Source: Serinibacter arcticus
Lineage (GTDB): Bacteria; Actinomycetota; Actinomycetes; Actinomycetales; Beutenbergiaceae
Assembly: GCF_004786095.1 (NCBI RefSeq)
Contig: NZ_RHPJ01000004.1
Location: 221,711 to 285,710 of the forward strand
Direction: 5' to 3'
Length of the DNA: 64,000 bases
The translations under genes and the position numbers were made by a program. Shown here in pieces: positions 18,694-25,503 of the stretch. The notes beneath the pieces are model-generated. The model had not been told where the DNA came from and searched no databases. It saw only the letters and a list, made by a program, of their open reading frames with translations. Every line of letters starts with the position of its first letter. Within the stretch, counting starts at the first letter, position 1.

Positions 18694-19361
18694 TCCGCGT
18701 GCTGCTCGTCGACGACCAGGCCCTGCTGCGCACGGGCTTCCGGCTGGTGCTGGAGACCGCCGACGACGTCGAGGTCGTCGGCGAGGCGGCCGACGGCGTC
18801 GCCGCCGAGCAGATGGTGGCGGCGCTGCGCCCCGACGTCGTGCTCATGGACGTGCGCATGCCGCACCGCAACGGCATCGACGCGACGGCCGCCATCACCG
18901 CCTCCCACCCCGAGACCCGCGTGCTCATCCTGACCACGTTCGACCTGGACGAGTACGCCTTCTCCGGACTGCGCGCGGGCGCGAGCGGCTTCCTGCTCAA
19001 GGACACGCGCCCCGCCGAGCTCATCGACGCGATCCGCGTGGTCGCGGGCGGCGAGGCCGTGGTCTCGCCGCGCATCACCCGGCGGATGCTCGAGCTGTTC
19101 GGCGAACGACTGCCGTCGGGCGTCGGCGAGGGTGCGGGGCCGGCCGAGCACCCGGCGCTGGCGACCCTGACGCCCCGCGAGCACGAGGTCCTCACCGCCA
19201 TCGGCCACGGCCTGTCCAACACCGAGATCGCCACGCAGCTCGTCGTGTCCGAGGCGACCGTCAAGACGCACGTGGGCAACGTCCTGGCGAAGACCGGGTC
19301 GCGCGACCGCGTGCAGGCCGTCGTGCTGGCCTACTCCACCGGACTCGTCCGGCCCGGGTAA
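18690..19361 (+). CDS. Response regulator, NarL/LuxR family
   Basis: A 223-residue regulator. The receiver has the acidic pocket VDDQ, phosphoacceptor Asp54 in VLMDVRMPH, and the conserved Lys in FLLKDTRP. The C-terminal LuxR HTH reads LTPREHEVLTAIGHGLSNTE and then TVKTHVGNVLAKTGSRDRVQ. It should bind DNA as a dimer when phosphorylated by the adjacent kinase. The stop codon TAA at 19359-19361 forms part of the -10-like hexamer TAACGT of the following acetyltransferase gene. Confidence 0.95.
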   Translation: MIRVLLVDDQALLRTGFRLVLETADDVEVVGEAADGVAAEQMVAALRPDVVLMDVRMPHRNGIDATAAITASHPETRVLILTTFDLDEYAFSGLRAGASGFLLKDTRPAELIDAIRVVAGGEAVVSPRITRRMLELFGERLPSGVGEGAGPAEHPALATLTPREHEVLTAIGHGLSNTEIATQLVVSEATVKTHVGNVLAKTGSRDRVQAVVLAYSTGLVRPG

Positions 19362-19364
19362 CGT
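19359..19364 (+). promoter_or_regulatory. Candidate -10 hexamer, leaderless start of GNAT gene
   Basis: TAACGT lies six bases before the ATG at 19371; its first three bases are the stop codon of the response regulator. Confidence 0.5.
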
Positions 19365-19370
19365 GCACGG

Positions 19371-20024
19371 ATGGACCGGACGCCGCACATCGGGGTGCGC
19401 GAGATCACGCCGTCGGACGGCGACTTCCTCGTCGACATGGTGCTCGAGTCGGCGAACTGGGAGGGCGACGCCGTCTCCAGGCGCGCCGTGCTCACCAGCC
19501 CTGGCCTCGCTCGCTACGCCAACGGCTGGGGGCGACAGGGCGATCTCGGGCTGATCGCGTTCGACCTGGACGGTCCGCGCGGGCTCCAGATCCCCGTCGG
19601 CGCCGCGTGGATCCGCTACTTCCCCAGCACCGAACCCGGTTACGGGTTCGTCGAGCCGGGAGTGCCCGAGCTCGCGATGGCGATCATCCCGGGTCGACGG
19701 CGGCTGGGGATCGGTCGCGCGCTGCTCGGCGCCCTGCTGGTGCGGGCGCGCGAGGGCGGCGCGCGGCGTCTCAGCCTCTCGGTGGGGCGCGGCAACCCGG
19801 CGCAGCACCTGTACGAGCAGGCCGGCTTCGTCGCCCTGCCCGACGCCGCGACCACCTCGACCACCGCGCTCACCATGGTCGTGGCGCTCGATCACGAACC
19901 GGTCGCGGATCCGGGGACCGGCGCGACGGCGGTGCCGACCCCCTCGTCGACCAGCGCGCCGACCTCGGTGTCGGCAGCACCCTCGGCGTCCGCGTCCGCC
20001 CCCGCGTCGACCGACTCGGCGTAG
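19371..20024 (+). CDS. GNAT family N-acetyltransferase
   Basis: A 217-residue protein whose first 170 residues have the GNAT fold. The acetyl-CoA loop is RRRLGIGRALLGALL (motif R-x-x-G-x-G/A), and NPAQHLYEQAGFV is the C-terminal beta-bulge segment. The acceptor is unknown. The last 45 residues are a Ser/Ala/Pro/Thr low-complexity tail that overlaps, in antisense, the end of the convergent DNA polymerase paralogue for 133 bases. No ribosome site; leaderless spacing from TAACGT. The tail could be a recent read-through extension. Confidence 0.85.
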   Translation: MDRTPHIGVREITPSDGDFLVDMVLESANWEGDAVSRRAVLTSPGLARYANGWGRQGDLGLIAFDLDGPRGLQIPVGAAWIRYFPSTEPGYGFVEPGVPELAMAIIPGRRRLGIGRALLGALLVRAREGGARRLSLSVGRGNPAQHLYEQAGFVALPDAATTSTTALTMVVALDHEPVADPGTGATAVPTPSSTSAPTSVSAAPSASASAPASTDSA

Positions 20025-21781
20025 GTCCGCGCCACCACGACGTCGAGCGGCACCAGCGGGCGGGGCTCACGGCCGTCTGCCGTCGGCGGGGGGCGCAGGT
20101 GCGGGAACAGGAGCGCCGACGCCTGGACCGCGGCGCGCTCGACGGCGTCGACCACGTGGACGGCGAGGGTGTCGGGCGTGTGCACGACCAGCTCGTCGTG
20201 CAGGAAGAACGCCAGGTGGGGGGCGCCGTCGCCCGTCGGCAGGCGCCGCAGCGACTGCCGCACGCCCGCCATCCAGGACAGCGCCCACTCCGCCGCGGTG
20301 CCCTGCACCACGAAGTTGCGGGTGAACCTGCCCCACTCGCGCGCCCGGGACCGGGCGCGCGACTCGTCGGCCGCCCCCGCGTCGATCCCCGAGGCCGCAC
20401 CCTGCGCCTCGCGCCAGGCCGCGGAGGTCGGCGGCGAGCTGCGGCCCAGCCACGTGGTCACGACACCGCCGGCCTCGCCCGTGCGCGCGGCGCCGTCCAC
20501 GAGGCCGAGCGCGCGCGGGTAGGCGCGGGCGAGCCGCGGCACGAGCATCCCGGAGGTGCCCGACGTCGAGCCGTACAGCGCCCCGAGCATCCCGACCTTG
20601 GCGTGCGCGCGGGTGTCCACGGCGCCGGCGTCCACGAGCCCCTGGTAGAGGTCGCCCCGGGCCCCCGCGGCGAGCAGCGCGGTGTCCCCCGCCATCGCCG
20701 CGAGGATGCGGGGTTCGAGCTGCGCGGCGTCGACGATCACGAGCGACCAGCCCGGATCGGCCACGACGGCGGAGCGGATCACCTTGGGCAGGGACAGCGC
20801 CCCGCCGCCGCGGGAGGACCAGCGCCCCGTCACGACGCCGGAGGGCACGTAGTCCGAGCGGAACCGGTCCGCCCTGACCCACGTGTCCATCCAGTGCCAG
20901 CCGTTGGCCGAGGCGAGACGCGCGAGGCCCTTGTACTCCAGCAGCACCGCCACGACCGGGTGGTCGCTGCCCTGCAGCTCCCACTTGCTGGTGGAGGAGA
21001 CGTCGAGACCGTTGCGGCGCAGCTCGCGCAGCAGGTGCGGCTGGGAGTCGGGGTTGAGGCGAGGCGCGTCCAGGATCGTGCGGATCTCGCCGGCCAGGCG
21101 CTCGAGGGTGGCCGGGCGGACACCGGGGCGCGGCCGCGGACCTAGCAGCCGGTCGAGCGTGGCCTCGTGCTCGGCCCGCGCGAACGGGAGCCCGTCGTGG
21201 CGCAGCTCGACGGCGGCCAGCGCGCCGGAGGACTCCGCGGCCAGCAGGAGCCGGAGGCGGTGACGGCGTTCGGGATCCGTGACCGCGGCCAGGGCGCGGA
21301 GCTGCCTGGCGTGCTCGGCGACGACGTCGCGGTGCGGCGGTCGGGCGCCGTCACCGGTGTCGACGGCGCCGACCGTGTCGAAGAGCGTGTCGCCCCGGTC
21401 CTCCAGGGGCGAGACGGCGGCGGCGGACCCCAGGTCGCCGTCCCAGTCGTCCCACGCGGGGTCGCGGTCGGGCCACGTCCCTGACCTGACCTCCGGCGGG
21501 ACCGCGCTCGAACCCCGCAGGATCGATCGGGCCAGCCGCAGGTCCCAGCAGCGCGAGACCCGCACGCCTGCGGCGATCAGGGCCGGGTGGTGGCGGAACG
21601 TGGAGTCCCAGACCCAGCGGACGCCCTCGGGCTCGGCCTCGAGGTCGGCGACGACGCCCGGGAGGTCGGGTCGCGCGACGATGCGGGGCGCGGCGGGGGC
21701 GGCGTCGTCGCCGCCGGCCGCGAGCGGGGTGACCAGGTGAAGGGCACCGTCGCGCTCGAGGAGGAGAACGTCGCGGGCCAC
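19892..21781 (-). CDS. Family A DNA polymerase paralogue (bifunctional 3'-5' exonuclease/DNA polymerase)
   Basis: A 629-residue actinobacterial Pol I-like protein lacking the 5' nuclease. Palm motif A contains Asp351 in VDAAQLEPRILA, the O-helix/fingers region lies in KVGMLGALYGSTSGTSG, and motif C is FLHDELVVH with Asp529-Glu530, so both catalytic acids are present. The N-terminal part has only a weak resemblance to the 3'-5' exonuclease fold and its carboxylates are not obvious. Such paralogues may aid repair; their role is poorly known. GTG start with CACCCT six bases upstream. The acidic Ala/Asp C-terminus overlaps the GNAT gene in antisense. Confidence 0.88.
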   Translation of the reverse strand: MARDVLLLERDGALHLVTPLAAGGDDAAPAAPRIVARPDLPGVVADLEAEPEGVRWVWDSTFRHHPALIAAGVRVSRCWDLRLARSILRGSSAVPPEVRSGTWPDRDPAWDDWDGDLGSAAAVSPLEDRGDTLFDTVGAVDTGDGARPPHRDVVAEHARQLRALAAVTDPERRHRLRLLLAAESSGALAAVELRHDGLPFARAEHEATLDRLLGPRPRPGVRPATLERLAGEIRTILDAPRLNPDSQPHLLRELRRNGLDVSSTSKWELQGSDHPVVAVLLEYKGLARLASANGWHWMDTWVRADRFRSDYVPSGVVTGRWSSRGGGALSLPKVIRSAVVADPGWSLVIVDAAQLEPRILAAMAGDTALLAAGARGDLYQGLVDAGAVDTRAHAKVGMLGALYGSTSGTSGMLVPRLARAYPRALGLVDGAARTGEAGGVVTTWLGRSSPPTSAAWREAQGAASGIDAGAADESRARSRAREWGRFTRNFVVQGTAAEWALSWMAGVRQSLRRLPTGDGAPHLAFFLHDELVVHTPDTLAVHVVDAVERAAVQASALLFPHLRPPPTADGREPRPLVPLDVVVARTYAESVDAGADADAEGAADTEVGALVDEGVGTAVAPVPGSATGS

Positions 21782-21849
21782 GTCGCAAGGGTGCCACGGG
21801 CCACCGACACCGCTGTCACACCTGACGCGGCCACCTCCGCACGGTGCGG

Positions 21850-21926
21850 TGGTGCCCCCGACGGGACTCGAACCCGCACTGTGCCGGGTTTAAGCCAGCT
21901 GCCTCTGCCAGTTGGGCTACGGGGGC
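21850..21926 (-). tRNA. tRNA with UAA anticodon (tRNA-Leu-like), class I shape
   Basis: The minus strand folds as a cloverleaf: 7-bp acceptor GCCCCCG/CGGGGGC, a D arm with a three-pair stem, anticodon stem GCTGG/CCGGC with loop CTTAAAC (anticodon TAA at positions 34-36), a five-base variable loop, and T arm GCGGG-TTCGAGT-CCCGT. The discriminator is A and CCA is encoded (21850-21852). UAA would decode UUA as leucine. Bacterial leucine tRNAs normally have a long variable arm, which is missing here; the body looks more like tRNA-Lys. The fold is secure; the charging identity is not. Confidence 0.8.
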
Positions 21927-21970
21927 TGGACGAGCCTAACCGCGCCCGGTGCGAGGACCGAGGACGACGA

Positions 21971-22004
21971 ACGGCGGGGCCCACCGTGAGGTGGGCCCCG
22001 CCGT
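21971..22004 (-). terminator. ndh terminator
   Basis: A perfect 15-base stem (21971-21985 with 21990-22004) closes a GTGA loop 27 bases after the ndh stop on the minus strand. Confidence 0.85.
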
Positions 22005-22030
22005 CGTGGCACGCGGGTGCGGAGCCTGGG

Positions 22031-23437
22031 TCAGCTGCCGGAGATCGCCGGCGGCTTGGGAAGGTTCTCGCGGCTGGGTGCGGCGCCCGACGCGGCGAGG
22101 AACTCCGCGCGCGGCGTGGTCACGCCCCCGAGGGCGACGGGCTCGCGACGGAAGAGCAGCGCCGTCGTCCAGTCCAGCATGATGCGGACCTTGCGGTTCA
22201 GCGTCGGCATGGCGAACAGGTGGTAGGTGCGGTGCATGAACCACGCGACGGGGCCGCGGAGCTTGATGCCGAAGATCTGCGCGACGCCCTTGCCGAGGCC
22301 GAGCGAGGCCACCGTGCCGAGGTTCGCGTGCACGTACTCCACGGTCGGCTCGGCGCTGAGGAAGTGCACGATGTTGTCGCCGAGGTGCTTGGACTGACGC
22401 ACGGCGTGCTGAGCGGTCGGGGCGCAGAACTTGCCGTCGCCCTGGGCGATGTCGGGCACCGCGGCGCAGTCGCCCGCGGCCCAGGCACCGGCGACGACCT
22501 CGCCGTTCTCGTCGATGACGCGCAGGTGTGCGTCGGTGATGACGCGGCCCATCTTGTCCAGCGGGAGGTCGCTGGACTGGAGGACCGGGTTGGCCTTGAC
22601 ACCGGCGGTCCACACGATGGTGTCCGAGTCGAACTCCTCACCGGTGGACAGGACGACGTGGCCGTCGATGCAGCTGTTGAGGAAGGTCGAGAGCTTCATC
22701 TCGATGCCGCGCTTGCGCAGCTGCTCGAGCGCGTAGCCGCCGAGCTCGTCACCGAGCTCGGGCAGGATGCGGGCGGTCGCCTCGACGAGCACGAAGCGCA
22801 GGTCGTCGGGCTCGATGGAGTCGAAGTCGCGCGTCGCGGCGCGGGCCATGTCCTCGATCTCGCCGAGCGCCTCGATGCCGGCGAAGCCGCCGCCGACGAA
22901 CGTGAAGGTCAGCATGCGCTTGCGCGTCTCGGGGTCCCACGTGGAGGACGCCTGGTCCATGAGGCCGAGCACCTGGTTGCGGAGCGCGAACGCCTCCTCG
23001 ACCCACTTGAAGCCCATGCCGACCTCGGCGAGGCCCGGGATCGGGAGCGTGCGGGCCACGGTGCCGAGGGCGAGCACGAGGTGGTCGTAGCGCACCCAGT
23101 ACGGCTCGCCGTTGGCGGGCGTGACCTCGACGGCGCGCTCGCCGTGCTGGATCGTGGTGACGCGGCCGTTGATCACCGTGGTGCCCTTGAGCTCGCGACG
23201 GTGCGGGGCCACCACGTGGCGCGGCTCGATCGAGCCGGCCGCGGCCTCGGGGAGGAAGGGCTGGTAGGTCATGTACGAGCGCGGGTCGACGACCACGATG
23301 GCCACCTCGCGCCGACCCATCTGCTTGCGCAGCCGGATCGCCGTGTAGAGACCGACGTACCCACCACCCAGGATGAGGATGCGGGGCGTCTTGCGTCCGC
23401 TGGCGGCGCGCTTGGTACCTGTCGTCGAGGAAGTCAC
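22031..23437 (-). CDS. ndh: Type II NADH dehydrogenase (NDH-2)
   Basis: A 468-residue FAD-dependent NADH:quinone oxidoreductase at the inner face of the membrane, feeding electrons to menaquinone without pumping protons. The FAD-binding motif is RILILGGGYVGLYTA (residues 19-33), the NADH-binding motif TFTFVGGGFAGIEA (about 180-193), and GDCAAVPDI is the C-terminal FAD contact. TAQHAVRQ is the typical quinone-site helix. The amphipathic C-terminus (RKVRIMLDWTTALLF) probably anchors it. The GTG start has TAAAAT six bases upstream and no separate ribosome site. Monocistronic. Confidence 0.95.
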   Translation of the reverse strand: MTSSTTGTKRAASGRKTPRILILGGGYVGLYTAIRLRKQMGRREVAIVVVDPRSYMTYQPFLPEAAAGSIEPRHVVAPHRRELKGTTVINGRVTTIQHGERAVEVTPANGEPYWVRYDHLVLALGTVARTLPIPGLAEVGMGFKWVEEAFALRNQVLGLMDQASSTWDPETRKRMLTFTFVGGGFAGIEALGEIEDMARAATRDFDSIEPDDLRFVLVEATARILPELGDELGGYALEQLRKRGIEMKLSTFLNSCIDGHVVLSTGEEFDSDTIVWTAGVKANPVLQSSDLPLDKMGRVITDAHLRVIDENGEVVAGAWAAGDCAAVPDIAQGDGKFCAPTAQHAVRQSKHLGDNIVHFLSAEPTVEYVHANLGTVASLGLGKGVAQIFGIKLRGPVAWFMHRTYHLFAMPTLNRKVRIMLDWTTALLFRREPVALGGVTTPRAEFLAASGAAPSRENLPKPPAISGS

Positions 23438-23443
23438 CCCTCG

Positions 23444-23449
23444 ATTTTA
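23444..23449 (-). promoter_or_regulatory. -10 hexamer of ndh
   Basis: On the minus strand TAAAAT, close to the consensus, lies six bases before the GTG at 23437; a leaderless start is likely. The AT-rich word stands out in this GC-rich sequence. Confidence 0.6.
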
Positions 23450-23537
23450 GGGGGACCTCACAACCCGGGTACAGGCCGGCGCTTGTGTCCCTCCCCACAA
23501 CCGTGCGCGACGGCGTCGCGCACCCGGCCCGCAGCGC

Positions 23538-23553
23538 TCGAAAACCAGTTCGA
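23538..23553. promoter_or_regulatory. LexA-like SOS box upstream of the DUF3072 gene
   Basis: TCGAAA-ACCA-GTTCGA matches the actinobacterial LexA consensus TCGAAC-N4-GTTCGA at 11 of 12 fixed positions. It overlaps the expected -35 region for the -10-like TACGGT at 23575-23580, a good repressor position. Confidence 0.55.
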
Positions 23554-23586
23554 GAGGATGTCGGCGCCCGGGCGTACGGTCGTGGC

Positions 23587-23859
23587 ATGAGCGACAACAT
23601 CGAGTCAGAGACCACGACCACCACGTCCGAGACCACCGAGACGCTGGGTTCGTCCGAGCCCGTCGAGAACCCGTCGCTGGAGAAGGATCCCAGCGACTGG
23701 ACCACCGGCGGCGAGCCGATGACCGACTCCCAGCGCAGCTACCTCGACACCCTGGCCCGCGAGGCGGGCGAGGAGATCACCGCCGACCTCACGAAGGCCG
23801 AGGCGTCCGAGCACATCGACCGCCTCCAGGGGAAGACGGGCCGCGGCCAGGGTTCCTGA
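23587..23859 (+). CDS. DUF3072 domain protein
   Basis: A 90-residue acidic protein. The first 40 residues are Thr/Ser/Glu-rich and probably disordered. The C-terminal half, PMTDSQRSYLDTLAREAGEE through LTKAEASEHIDRLQ, is a DUF3072-like helical segment of the kind that occurs in many actinobacterial proteins as a possible protein or nucleic-acid-binding module. The ATG at 23587 has TACGGT six bases upstream (leaderless pattern), and a LexA-like box lies further upstream, so damage induction is possible. Function unknown. Confidence 0.82.
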   Translation: MSDNIESETTTTTSETTETLGSSEPVENPSLEKDPSDWTTGGEPMTDSQRSYLDTLAREAGEEITADLTKAEASEHIDRLQGKTGRGQGS

Positions 23860-23891
23860 CCACCCCTGCCGCCACGCCGATCGACACCCGC

Positions 23892-23920
23892 ACCGCCCCC
23901 GTCACCTCGACGGGGGCGGT
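23892..23920. terminator. Bidirectional hairpin between DUF3072 gene and ybaK
   Basis: A perfect 12-base stem (23892-23903 with 23909-23920) with loop ACCTC, followed on the plus strand by TCTGGTT. The ybaK stop codon lies inside the hairpin. Confidence 0.75.
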
Positions 23921-24402
23921 TCTGGTTCCGTGACGTCGGCCCGGGTGGCGCCGATCGCGGCGACGAGGGCGTCGCCGTCGAGCGAGATGCCGACGCCGTG
24001 CCCGCCGCCGCCGAGCGAGATCGGTCCCCGGACGCGCTCGTCGGCGACGACGGGCCACGCGGTGGACGACCCGAGCGGGGTGATCGTGCCGCGCTCGTAC
24101 CCCGTCGCCGCCTTCGCGGTCGCGGCGTCCGGCATCGAGAGCCGGCTGACGCCCAGCAGGGTGCGGAGCTTGGGCCACGAGATGGTGCGGTCCCCCGGCA
24201 CGAGGACGAGCAGGTAATCGCCCTCGCCGCGCCGCACGACCATCGTCTTGATCAGGCTGCCGGGTTCGACACCGCGGGCCGCAGCGGCCTCGGCGAGCGA
24301 GGACACCCGGCCGTGCCGTCGGATCTCGTGCGGGATCCCCAGTGCCTCGACGGCCTCGCGGGCGCGGCGTTCGCCGTCGGTCTCGATCGTGTCGTCCGCC
24401 AT
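23902..24402 (-). CDS. ybaK: Aminoacyl-tRNA deacylase, YbaK/ProX family
   Basis: A 166-residue YbaK/INS domain protein that hydrolyses mischarged tRNA in trans (Cys-tRNA-Pro for E. coli YbaK). The family features are SLIKTMVVRRGEGDYLLVLVPGD with the conserved catalytic-site Lys, and the glycine-rich ISLGGGGHGVGISLDG near the end. The start ATG at 24402 has TACCGT six bases upstream, favouring a leaderless mRNA; longer in-frame starts are antisense noise. Convergent with the DUF3072 gene. Which misacylated tRNA is the substrate cannot be told. Confidence 0.88.
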   Translation of the reverse strand: MADDTIETDGERRAREAVEALGIPHEIRRHGRVSSLAEAAAARGVEPGSLIKTMVVRRGEGDYLLVLVPGDRTISWPKLRTLLGVSRLSMPDAATAKAATGYERGTITPLGSSTAWPVVADERVRGPISLGGGGHGVGISLDGDALVAAIGATRADVTEPEPPPSR

Positions 24403-24408
24403 GGGCCC

Positions 24409-24414
24409 ACGGTA
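24409..24414 (-). promoter_or_regulatory. Candidate -10 hexamer of ybaK
   Basis: On the minus strand TACCGT lies six bases before the ATG at 24402. Confidence 0.5.
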
Positions 24415-24469
24415 GTCCGGCGGGTCGAGGCCGACCCGATGGATCACCGTGGCCGACCGTCGCGGCGGG

Positions 24470-25417
24470 TCAGCGCAGACCGAGCGCGATCCCGTCGAGG
24501 ATGTCGTGCTCGCTCGTGACGACCTGCAGGAGCGCTCCCCCGGCCTCCTGCACCTCGGAGAACACCCGGGAGACGACCTCGAACCAGATGAGCGCGCCGG
24601 CGCCGATGACGTCGATGCGCCCCGGGTGCACGTAGGGCATGGCCGCCCGCTCCTCGCGCGTCGCCGCCAGCAGGTCCTGCGCGGCGGCGAGCACGACGCC
24701 GGTGGGCTGCGCGGCGCCGTCGATCGCCGCGCGGTCGTAGGCCGGGAGCCGCATGGCGTGCGCCGTCGTCGTGGTGATCGTGCCCGCGACGCCGATGAGC
24801 GTGGCGGTGCGCCCGAGCGGGACGACGGCGGCGGCACGCTCGAGCGCCTCCCGCGCGTCGATCGCCGCGGCGTCGATCTCCGCCTGCGTGGGCGGGTCGG
24901 TGTGGAGGTGGCGCTCGTGGAGCCGGACGGAGCCGATGTCCAGGGAGATCGCCGCCTCGGGCTCGTCGACGCCGAGGACCAGCTCGGTCGACCCGCCGCC
25001 GAGGTCCACCACGAGGTAGGGACCGGGGTGACGGTCCGCGATCACGCTCACGGCCCCCGTGAACGACAGCCGCGCCTCCTCGACACCCGAGACGACCTCG
25101 GGATCGATGCCCAGCGCCTCGCGCACGCCGGCGACGAAGGCGTCGCGGTTGCGCGCGTCGCGGGTGGCCGACGTCGCCACGAAGCGCACGCGCTCCGCCC
25201 CCAGCTCGGCGATGGTGGCGGCGAACTCGCGCGTCGCGGCGAGCGTCAGCTCGAGCGCCTCGGCGTCGAGCTCGCCCGTGCGGTCGACGCTGCGCCCGAG
25301 CCGCGTCACGCGACCCTCCCGCACGATCTCGACCGTGCGGCCCACGCCGGGTTCCACGTCCGCCACCAGCAGCCTGATGGTGTTGGTCCCGCAGTCGATG
25401 GCAGCTACCCGAGTCAC
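24470..25417 (-). CDS. ppx: Ppx/GppA family phosphatase
   Basis: A 315-residue exopolyphosphatase/guanosine pentaphosphatase of the short actinobacterial type, with the two ASKHA lobes only. The phosphate-1 loop is IDCGTNTIRLLV (residues 7-18) and the phosphate-2 loop VVDLGGGSTELVL (about 135-147). ATSATRDARNR and the glutamate in EEARLSFTG are the usual catalytic features. It would trim polyphosphate and/or convert pppGpp to ppGpp. The GTG start gives the exact family N-terminus VTRVAAIDCG and has TAGGGT seven bases upstream. It lies in the eno-ftsB-DUF501-ppx neighbourhood, here interrupted by dinB. Confidence 0.93.
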   Translation of the reverse strand: MTRVAAIDCGTNTIRLLVADVEPGVGRTVEIVREGRVTRLGRSVDRTGELDAEALELTLAATREFAATIAELGAERVRFVATSATRDARNRDAFVAGVREALGIDPEVVSGVEEARLSFTGAVSVIADRHPGPYLVVDLGGGSTELVLGVDEPEAAISLDIGSVRLHERHLHTDPPTQAEIDAAAIDAREALERAAAVVPLGRTATLIGVAGTITTTTAHAMRLPAYDRAAIDGAAQPTGVVLAAAQDLLAATREERAAMPYVHPGRIDVIGAGALIWFEVVSRVFSEVQEAGGALLQVVTSEHDILDGIALGLR

Positions 25418-25424
25418 GACCGAC

Positions 25425-25430
25425 ACCCTA
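25425..25430 (-). promoter_or_regulatory. Candidate -10 hexamer of ppx
   Basis: On the minus strand TAGGGT lies seven bases before the GTG at 25417. Confidence 0.5.
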
Positions 25431-25489
25431 CGTCGGGGCGCCGACATCGCCACGTCTCGCCCGCCGTGCCGAGATGTCGGCGGGGTGTG

Positions 25490-25503
25490 CGAACGTGTGT
25501 TCG
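25490..25503. promoter_or_regulatory. LexA-like SOS box over the dinB start
   Basis: CGAAC-GTGT-GTTCG, a perfect 5+5 inverted repeat matching the inner core of TCGAAC-N4-GTTCGA. Its last base is the first base of the chosen GTG start and it covers the -10-like GAACGT, so a bound repressor would block initiation. The outermost T and A of the consensus are not kept. Confidence 0.55.

Noticed and set aside
18683..21145. An 820-codon open frame on the plus strand
   Set aside because: Out-of-frame shadow of the response regulator and GNAT genes and antisense to the polymerase paralogue.
23503..23523. Perfect nine-base hairpin GTGCGCGAC/GTCGCGCAC as a terminator
   Set aside because: It lies in a divergent promoter region between ndh and the DUF3072 gene with no gene ending nearby; more likely incidental or regulatory than a terminator.
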